DNA from: CAZPLZ01 sp964587525
Lineage (GTDB): Bacteria > Oederibacteriota > CAKKQC01
Assembly: GCA_964587525.1 (NCBI GenBank)
Contig: CAZPLZ010000163.1
Coordinates: 1 to 7,386, forward strand
DNA length: 7,386 bases
Direction of reading: 5' to 3'
Positions 1-5,429 of this stretch are shown here, in pieces; the first letter of the stretch is position 1, and the number at the start of each line of letters is the position of its first letter. A program made the translations under genes and the position numbers. A model generated the notes under the pieces. That model did not search any database and was not told where the DNA came from. It saw only the letters and a program-made list of their open reading frames with translations.

Positions 1-432
1 GATCCGAACAAGGGCGCTCAAGGCACCCTGCTGGGTGGCGGCCGATACGATGGGCTGGTTGAGCTCCTGGGTGGGCCCGCCACACCGGCGGTGGGCTGGG
101 GGATGGGATTGGAACGGGTCCTTGGCAAAATCCCTGACGTGGCGCTTGACCTTCACCCGTTGGTGTATGTGGTCATTCAAGGTGGCGGGTCGTTTGGGCG
201 TGCGTTGTCGTTGTGCCAGAAACTACGCCAGGCGGGGGTTTCGTGCGAGCTGGGCCAGGAGGGAAAAAGCCTGAACTCTCAGATGCGTTCCGCAGGGGCT
301 TCGGGGGCGGTGTACGCGGTCTTGGTGGGAGCGGACATCGTGCAGGTCGGGCTCAAGAATCTGACATCCGGAGAGCAGGAGCAGGTGGGGGAGACCGATC
401 TCCTCAGGCGTGTTAAGCCGGCCACGGCGTGA
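1..432 (+). CDS. hisS: Histidyl-tRNA synthetase, C-terminal part (5' end outside window)
   Basis: HisRS charges tRNA-His with histidine in the cytoplasm. Only the last 143 codons are visible; the frame is open from base 1, so the gene begins upstream. The visible part starts in the class II catalytic core: GGGRYDGL at visible residues 12-19 is the HisRS-specific histidine-binding motif, followed by LLGGP. GWGMGLERV at about 32-40 is class II motif 3 with its ATP-binding Arg. From about residue 53 (VYVVIQGG) to the end is the HisRS anticodon-binding domain, with the familiar order KLRQAG, GKSLNSQMRSA, AVLVGAD, LKNLTSGEQ. The usual GxxE in the AVLVG segment reads GADI here, a mild divergence. 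The TGA stop (430-432) overlaps the GTG start of aspS, so the two synthetases are probably co-transcribed and translationally coupled. The family call is firm; completeness upstream cannot be judged. Confidence 0.96.
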   Translation, partial: DPNKGAQGTLLGGGRYDGLVELLGGPATPAVGWGMGLERVLGKIPDVALDLHPLVYVVIQGGGSFGRALSLCQKLRQAGVSCELGQEGKSLNSQMRSAGASGAVYAVLVGADIVQVGLKNLTSGEQEQVGETDLLRRVKPATA

Positions 433-2225
433 ATAAATATCGGTCACACGGTGCGGGGCAGATCAGCGTACCAGACGTTGGGAGCCAGGTGACGCTGGCC
501 GGGTGGGCCTGTGCCGTGCGTGATCACGGCGGCGTGATCTTTGTCGACCTGCGTGACGCCACCGGTCTCGCCCAGATGGTGTTCGACCCTCACGATGCGC
601 CACAGCCTTGCGCGCGCGCCAAGCGGCTCTCCGTGGAAGATGTGGTGCAGATCACGGGCACAGTGACGAAGCGTCCCGCTGGAACGGAGAACCCCACGCT
701 GGCCAGCGGGGCTGTCGAAGTGAGAGCTTCTGCACTGACGATCCTCAATGAAACTGCGCCATTGCCGTTCCCACTGGAGGAGAAGATCGAAGCGTCTGAG
801 GAAACCCGGCTCAAATACCGATATTTAGATCTGCGCCGTCCTGGCGGCACACGGGGACTCAAGATCAGGCACCATGCCATGCAGGCCTGCCGAAGGTACT
901 TGAGTGAGCAGGGGTTCCTTGAGGTCGAGACACCGCAACTCTGGAAGAGCACGCCGGAAGGCGCGCGTGACTATCTTGTGCCCAGCAGGGTCCATCCGGG
1001 GAGGTTCTTCGCCCTGCCACAGTCACCCCAGCTCATCAAGCAAACGCTGATGGTGGCCGGGATCGACCGGTATTTCCAGATCGCCCGGTGCTTTCGCGAC
1101 GAGGACTTGCGCGCCGACCGCCAGCCGGAGTTCTCCCAAATTGACGTCGAGATGTCTTTTGTCACTGAGGAGGATGTGTTTACGGTGGTTGAGGACATGA
1201 TGGATCGGATCTTTCAATCCGCCGGGCAGGTGTTTCCAAGACCTGTGCCACAACTCAACTTTAAGGACGCCATCTTGCAGTATGGAACTGACAAACCTGA
1301 CGTAAGATTTGACATGAAGATTGCGGATGTGACCGACGTGGTCAAAGGGTGCGCCGTAGACCTCATCCGGAAAGCCGTGGAGCGAGGGGAAAAAGTGAAA
1401 ACCGTGGCCCTTCCCGCTCCTGCTGGGGAGGTGACTCGTTCCCACCTTGATGAACTCGACGCATTCGCCAAATCTGCAGGGATGCCGGGCTTGAGCTGGT
1501 ACCAGGCTGGTGGAAGCCAGGCCTCTCCATTGATGAAGCGGCTGACCGAGGAGGAGCGTGCGGCGGTCTCCCAAGAAGCGGGCGCGGCAGCGGGGCGGTG
1601 GGTGTTCGTTTCGTTCGACTCCTCACCGCGAGTCGAGGAATTTATGGGAGCGCTTCGATTGCATCTAGGGATGCGGTACAAGTTGATCAGGGAGGGTTTC
1701 TCCGTGCTGTGGGTGCATGAATTTCCACTCTTTACCTGGGATGAGGATCGCCGGGGCCTGGTTTCCACCCATCATATGTTTACGGCTCCCTATGAAGAGG
1801 ATCTGCACTTGCTTGACACCCACCCCGGCCAGGCCCGGGCACATACGTACGACCTGATCATCAACGGCGTAGAGATACTCAGCGGATCGCTTCGGATCCA
1901 TCGTCCCGAGATCCAGAAGAAAGTTTTCGCCATCAGTGGATACAAGCCAGACGTTGCGGAGGAGCGGTTCGGGTTCCTGCTGAAGGCCCTCGGCCACGGG
2001 GCACCCCCGCACGGGGGATTCGCCGTCGGGCTCGACCGGCTGGTTCAACTGCTGGGTGGGTTCGACTCCATCAGGGACACCATCGCATTTCCCAAGACGC
2101 AGCGGGCTCTCTGCCCACTCAGTGGCGCGCCTGGCTCGGTGGATAAGGCACAGTTGCAAGAGCTCCACCTTACGATGATCGAGGAAGAGACGAGGGGGTC
2201 GAAGGGTCAGGGAGAGGGTGGTTAA
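429..2225 (+). CDS. aspS: Aspartyl-tRNA synthetase, bacterial type, probably non-discriminating
   Basis: The enzyme attaches Asp to tRNA-Asp (and probably tRNA-Asn) in the cytoplasm. Length is 598 aa, normal for bacterial AspRS with the GAD insertion. Seen: an N-terminal OB-fold anticodon-binding domain (about 1-110) with RDHGG at 31-35; KYRYLDLRRP at 129-138; motif 1 region FLEVETP at 163-169; TPEGARDYLVPSR at 175-187; motif 2 with catalytic Arg223 in CFRDEDLRADRQPEF; the GAD insertion domain between about 290 and 430; HHMFTAP; NGVE with Glu482 and RIH with Arg489; motif 3 GLDRL with Arg537. His33 and Gly85 match residues reported for non-discriminating bacterial AspRS. Odd: the usual GGGS loop reads L484-S485-G486-S487, and two Arg of the usual RRRD are A29-V30. 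The GTG start at 429 overlaps the hisS stop; no strong Shine-Dalgarno lies before it, so re-initiation from hisS is likely. phoH follows after 3 bases. Confidence 0.97.
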   Translation: MNKYRSHGAGQISVPDVGSQVTLAGWACAVRDHGGVIFVDLRDATGLAQMVFDPHDAPQPCARAKRLSVEDVVQITGTVTKRPAGTENPTLASGAVEVRASALTILNETAPLPFPLEEKIEASEETRLKYRYLDLRRPGGTRGLKIRHHAMQACRRYLSEQGFLEVETPQLWKSTPEGARDYLVPSRVHPGRFFALPQSPQLIKQTLMVAGIDRYFQIARCFRDEDLRADRQPEFSQIDVEMSFVTEEDVFTVVEDMMDRIFQSAGQVFPRPVPQLNFKDAILQYGTDKPDVRFDMKIADVTDVVKGCAVDLIRKAVERGEKVKTVALPAPAGEVTRSHLDELDAFAKSAGMPGLSWYQAGGSQASPLMKRLTEEERAAVSQEAGAAAGRWVFVSFDSSPRVEEFMGALRLHLGMRYKLIREGFSVLWVHEFPLFTWDEDRRGLVSTHHMFTAPYEEDLHLLDTHPGQARAHTYDLIINGVEILSGSLRIHRPEIQKKVFAISGYKPDVAEERFGFLLKALGHGAPPHGGFAVGLDRLVQLLGGFDSIRDTIAFPKTQRALCPLSGAPGSVDKAQLQELHLTMIEEETRGSKGQGEGG

Positions 2226-2228
2226 GAC

Positions 2229-3158
2229 ATGGTGACGAAAGTGTGCTTTCAGCCAGGCCCCGGTCTGGCGCTCCTCTTTGGGTATCGAGAGGAAAACCTT
2301 CGCCGGCTCGAATCGGCGTTTCAGGTGCGGGTCATGGCCAAAGGCAACGAAGTGAAGATCCGTGGTCCCAAGGCGGCGGTGGAAGCTGCGGCCCGTGTGC
2401 TGAAGCGGATGCGCGAGGCCCCCGGCCCGCTCTCGCCTGAAGCGGTGAAGAGTCTGGTGGACGGCTTCGGGCATGACCATGACCATGCGGGGCCAGGAGG
2501 TACGCCTGACGTCATCCATGTGCCGAGGCAGGCGATCATGCCGCGTGGAGAGCGACAGGAGAACTACGTCCGCGCAATCCGCTCCGTGGATATCGTGTTT
2601 GGCGTCGGTCCTGCGGGAACGGGGAAGACGTATCTCGCGGTTGGCTGTGCCCTGTCCGCGTTCGCCGCTCACACCGTGGAGCGGATCATCTTGGTCCGGC
2701 CGGTGGTCGAAGCGGGGGAACGTCTTGGGTTTCTCCCGGGTGATGTCCAGGAGAAGGTCAACCCGTACATGCGCCCCCTGTATGACGCCTTGCAGGAGAT
2801 GCTGGATCCCCCTATGCTGCGCCGGCTTCTCCAGCAGGACATCATTGAAATCGCTCCGCTGGCGTACATGCGTGGCCGCACGCTCAGCAAGGCCTTCATC
2901 ATCTTGGACGAGGCCCAGAACACCACGATCGCGCAGATGAAGATGTTCCTCACCCGGTTGGGGGTCGGCTCGAAAGTGGTCGTGACGGGTGACATGACGC
3001 AGATCGATCTGTCCACGGGAACCCTGTCCGGGCTCGTTCACGCGGTGAAGTTGTTCGACGAGGTCGAAGGCATCCGGATCGTTCGCTTCCTGCCTGCTGA
3101 TGTGGTCCGGCATGCCTTGGTGCAGCGGATCCTGAAGGCTTACGAACCCCGACCATGA
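2229..3158 (+). CDS. PhoH-family ATPase (PhoH/YbeZ-like)
   Basis: A cytoplasmic P-loop ATPase of the PhoH/YbeZ family, linked in other bacteria to RNA metabolism and to the rRNA-maturation endonuclease YbeY; the exact role is unsettled. The 309 aa match the family's usual size. An N-terminal KH-like segment (about 15-62; LFGYREENLRRLE, GNEVKIRG) is followed by a linker with HDHDH at 82-86. The ATPase then shows Walker A GPAGTGKT at 127-134, RPVVEAGERLGFLPGD, PYMRPLYDAL, YMRGRTL, Walker B with the ILDEAQN signature (Asp227-Glu228, within 224-231) and the sensor-like VVTGDMTQIDL. ATG at 2229 is 3 bases after the aspS TAA; a purine-rich GGAGAGGGTGG at 2211-2221, inside the end of aspS, can serve as ribosome-binding site. 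It is probably in one operon with hisS and aspS. The usual partner ybeY does not follow; a CNNM/CorC gene does. The family is clear; the symbol is left blank because phoH and ybeZ are used interchangeably. Confidence 0.94.
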   Translation: MVTKVCFQPGPGLALLFGYREENLRRLESAFQVRVMAKGNEVKIRGPKAAVEAAARVLKRMREAPGPLSPEAVKSLVDGFGHDHDHAGPGGTPDVIHVPRQAIMPRGERQENYVRAIRSVDIVFGVGPAGTGKTYLAVGCALSAFAAHTVERIILVRPVVEAGERLGFLPGDVQEKVNPYMRPLYDALQEMLDPPMLRRLLQQDIIEIAPLAYMRGRTLSKAFIILDEAQNTTIAQMKMFLTRLGVGSKVVVTGDMTQIDLSTGTLSGLVHAVKLFDEVEGIRIVRFLPADVVRHALVQRILKAYEPRP

Positions 3159-3229
3159 CCTCTTTAGACTCGCTCTGGCAAAGGATGGTACCCCATATTT
3201 AAACCTTGCCACCTTTGGTGGCACCGGCC
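3159..3229 (+). other. Only intergenic gap in the window (71 bases)
   Basis: This is the one break in an otherwise abutting gene row. It contains a short AT-rich patch (CCATATTTAAACC, about 3193-3205) and the hairpin described separately. I see no convincing -35/-10 pair, no T-tract terminator and no small gene. A weak promoter for the downstream envelope genes cannot be excluded. Confidence 0.5.
3207..3223 (+). promoter_or_regulatory. Perfect 7-bp hairpin covering the ribosome-binding site of the CNNM gene
   Basis: TGCCACC (3207-3213) and GGTGGCA (3217-3223) are exact reverse complements separated by TTT. The 3' arm contains GGTGG (3217-3221), the best Shine-Dalgarno candidate, 8 bases before ATG 3230. 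In RNA the folded stem would hide that site and sit next to the start codon. No run of T follows (CCGGCCATG), so it is not a typical intrinsic terminator. The structure is seen directly; a role in controlling translation is inference. Confidence 0.45.
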
Positions 3230-4588
3230 ATGACCCCTCCTTTGAGCGCTGGAGGTGACCCAACGTCCCTGATCGGGGTCTTTCCAGGCCTGTTTTCGAT
3301 TCCGGTGTTCATTCTGGCCAACGCTGCCTTTGTCGCCGCCGAATTCTCCCTCGTTGCGGTGCGCCGCACCCGCGTCCGGGAGATGGTGGAGAAGGGTGTC
3401 AAAGGGGCGCGGCTGGTGGAACGGACGACCGGAGATCTGGACCGGTACATCGCTGCCACCCAGCTTGGCATTACGCTGACCTCGGTCGGCCTGGGATGGC
3501 TCGGCCAGCCCGCGCTGGCCAGGCTGCTCTTGCCCCCCTTTCAGGCGCTCGGGCCCGCCCTGTCCTCGGTGGCCGCAAATAGTCTGGCGTTCGGCATTGC
3601 CTTTCTTTGCATTTCGTTTTTGCATGTGGTGCTCGGCGAACTGGCGCCCAAAACCGTCGCCCTGCAGATTCCAGATCGGGTATCCTTGTGGGTCGCGGCC
3701 CCGCTGCAGGTGTTCGAGCGGGTCTTTCGTCCGTTCATCTGGGCCTTGAACACGGTGGGCAACTGGTTTGTGCACCTGCTGGGCTTTCAGCCCGCCCGTG
3801 GGCTGGTAGGCCAGGTCCACTCAGTGACCGAGCTGACCTTGCTGATGGAAGCCTCTGAGCAAGCGGGTGTCTTGGAGCGGCAGGAGCGGAAGATGATGCA
3901 CGGCGTGCTGGCATTCGGGGACATGACCGTCAGACAGATCATGACCCCCCGTGCGGAGATCGTCAGTGTGTGCTTGAAGGATCCGCCTGAAAGCATCGTG
4001 CAGGTCGCTCTCGAGAGGGGACATTCCCGCCTCCCGGTGTACGAGTCCAGCCTGGATGAGATTGTTGGCGTGCTGCACGTCAAGGATCTGTTGAGCCTAT
4101 ACTCGGAGACCGAGAAAGGTCTGGTGGTCATCCAGGACCTGCTCCGGCAGCCGTATTTCATCCGGGCTGACATGCGGGTGCTCGATCTGTTGCGGGAGTT
4201 CCAGCGCGGCGAAAGCCACATGGCGTTCGTCCTGGACGAGTATGGCGAGCTGATGGGCCTGGTGACGCTCGAGGATTTGCTGGAGGAAATCGTGGGAGAG
4301 ATCAAGGACGAGCACGATAGCACCGAGGACCATCTGAAGCTGGACCGCGACGGCAGCTTCATCGTGCTTGGGAAGGCGTCCACCCGGGATTGCCTCTCTG
4401 ACCTCGGTGTGGTGCCGCCGCTCTGGGCGGGTGGATCGATCAGCGAATTCTTGAGGCAAGTCCACGGCGGGCCACTGACGGTTGGAACGGCGGTGCCGTT
4501 CCAGGATCTGGACTTCACGGTGCTGGACGACGATCAGGCGGGTGGAGCGAGGAGCGTGCGCGTGGTGAAGGGAGGGAAGTCCGAGTGA
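3230..4588 (+). CDS. CNNM/CorC-type inner-membrane protein (DUF21, CBS pair, CorC_HlyC domain)
   Basis: Member of the family called hemolysin-like, HlyC/CorC, or CNNM, implicated in Mg2+/Co2+ transport or efflux; it is an inner-membrane protein with cytoplasmic CBS domains. With ATG 3230 it is 452 aa, typical for this family. Domain order: the DUF21/CNNM membrane domain (about 8-190) with hydrophobic segments near 10-36, 75-98, 110-135 and 155-185, and the signature HVVLGELAPKT with GELAPKT at 136-142; two CBS motifs, the first opening with MTPR at 238-241 and the second ending at DEYGELMGLVTLEDLLEEIVG (from Asp336); and a C-terminal CorC_HlyC domain (about 365-452). A TTG at 3206 would add 8 residues (460 aa), but it has no near ribosome-binding site and its first codons would be the hairpin, so ATG 3230 with GGTGG at 3217-3221 is preferred. 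The next gene starts 4 bases after the TGA. Transported ion and direction are not readable from sequence. Confidence 0.93.
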   Translation: MTPPLSAGGDPTSLIGVFPGLFSIPVFILANAAFVAAEFSLVAVRRTRVREMVEKGVKGARLVERTTGDLDRYIAATQLGITLTSVGLGWLGQPALARLLLPPFQALGPALSSVAANSLAFGIAFLCISFLHVVLGELAPKTVALQIPDRVSLWVAAPLQVFERVFRPFIWALNTVGNWFVHLLGFQPARGLVGQVHSVTELTLLMEASEQAGVLERQERKMMHGVLAFGDMTVRQIMTPRAEIVSVCLKDPPESIVQVALERGHSRLPVYESSLDEIVGVLHVKDLLSLYSETEKGLVVIQDLLRQPYFIRADMRVLDLLREFQRGESHMAFVLDEYGELMGLVTLEDLLEEIVGEIKDEHDSTEDHLKLDRDGSFIVLGKASTRDCLSDLGVVPPLWAGGSISEFLRQVHGGPLTVGTAVPFQDLDFTVLDDDQAGGARSVRVVKGGKSE

Positions 4589-4592
4589 CGTC

Positions 4593-5429
4593 ATGTTAAA
4601 ATCAAGCTGGGATATGACACGAGTCGTTTTCGTTTCCACCCCTTTCACCCTGGGACTGATCATGCTGGGTGTGGCCGGAGTATCGCTTGTGTTTTGCTCT
4701 GACCTGCCTGCTGCGGCGGCTGCGGATGAGGCGGGTCCCCGGATTGTGCCCGACCGGACCGAATACCACTTTGGGAAGGTGCCCAATGACCGGGGCGTTG
4801 AACATGTCTTTAAGATCCGCAACGAAGGTTCCAAGTCCCTGGTGATCACCCGGGTGCAGACTTCGTGCGGCTGTACGGCTGCCATGATGGAAACTTCCGT
4901 CATCGACCCGGAGGAGGAGGGCCGCCTGCGGGTCTCTTTCAATCCCCGCGGGCGGAAGGGGGAAGTGACACGTACGGTGAGCGTGTACTCCAACGATCCG
5001 ATGGACCCGGTCGTGACGTTGAAGGTGGTGGCCAACGTGGTCCCCGCGGGGGAGGAAAAAAAGAAGCCGCCGCCAGTTCTGCGGACCCATCCAAAACGGA
5101 AGAAGCTTGTGTTCAGCGGCGATTGCCTGCGCTGCCATGCGCCGCGGAAGCGCTCGGAGACCGGCATGAAACTGTACGTGTCCACCTGCGCCGCCTGCCA
5201 TGGCATCCGCGGTGCGGGACATAAGATTGAGAAAGAAGTCATTGGACCCGTCCTTCGTATACACAACATGACGGTCAGAACGGCGGCTGGCATCCGGCAG
5301 GTGATCGCGGGTGGGACGGGGCATCCGGCGATGCCAGGATTTGGCAAGGAGTACGGCGGGCCTCTTTCAGATCGGCAGGTCGACTCCCTGGTGAATCTGA
5401 TTCTCGAAGAATTTCCCGCCAAACGTTGA
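4593..5429 (+). CDS. Exported DUF1573 domain fused to a cytochrome c region with two CXXCH motifs
   Basis: 278 aa, probably periplasmic. Residues 1-44 are an export signal: basic start (Lys3, Arg10), hydrophobic run about 11-34, then LPAAAAA as a likely signal peptidase I site near Ala44. Cys35 in LVFC resembles a lipobox, but Phe at -1 is unusual. DUF1573 (Ig-like) spans about 54-150, from YHFGKV to VVANVVP, with its hallmark CGC at 92-94 and FNPRGRKG. A Lys/Pro-rich linker (152-172) leads to CLRCH at 178-182, CAACHG at 199-204 and MPGF (Met247), a plausible sixth haem ligand, then the closing helix LSDRQVDSLVNLIL. The second motif plus Met247 looks like a class I cytochrome c; the first CXXCH, only 21 residues upstream, may bind a second haem or be structural. 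Redox partner unknown. ATG 4593 follows the CNNM stop by 4 bases; an ATG at 4614 (residue 8) is an alternative start. The stop overlaps the bamA TTG. Confidence 0.9.
   Translation: MLKSSWDMTRVVFVSTPFTLGLIMLGVAGVSLVFCSDLPAAAAADEAGPRIVPDRTEYHFGKVPNDRGVEHVFKIRNEGSKSLVITRVQTSCGCTAAMMETSVIDPEEEGRLRVSFNPRGRKGEVTRTVSVYSNDPMDPVVTLKVVANVVPAGEEKKKPPPVLRTHPKRKKLVFSGDCLRCHAPRKRSETGMKLYVSTCAACHGIRGAGHKIEKEVIGPVLRIHNMTVRTAAGIRQVIAGGTGHPAMPGFGKEYGGPLSDRQVDSLVNLILEEFPAKR

Noticed and set aside
35..274. Small plus-strand open frame at the left edge
   Set aside because: Out of frame with the clear HisRS coding frame, which runs open from base 1 with class II motifs.
3164..3201. Possible promoter (TTAGAC and CATATT-like boxes) in the gap after phoH
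   Set aside because: Boxes match the consensus poorly and the spacing is about 24 bases, too long for a sigma-70-type promoter.
3206..3208. TTG at 3206 as start of the CNNM gene
   Set aside because: No ribosome-binding site at suitable distance (AAGGA at 3181-3185 is about 20 bases away) and its first codons would be the hairpin; ATG 3230 has GGTGG at 8 bases.
1665..3263. 532-codon open frame on the minus strand across aspS and phoH
   Set aside because: Antisense to two clear genes, with no domain resemblance and a composition typical of a shadow frame.
4627..4700. Lipoprotein signal (LVFC at residue 35) in the DUF1573-cytochrome protein
   Set aside because: Phe before the Cys does not fit the lipobox and a good AAA signal peptidase I site follows within ten residues; kept only as a minor alternative.
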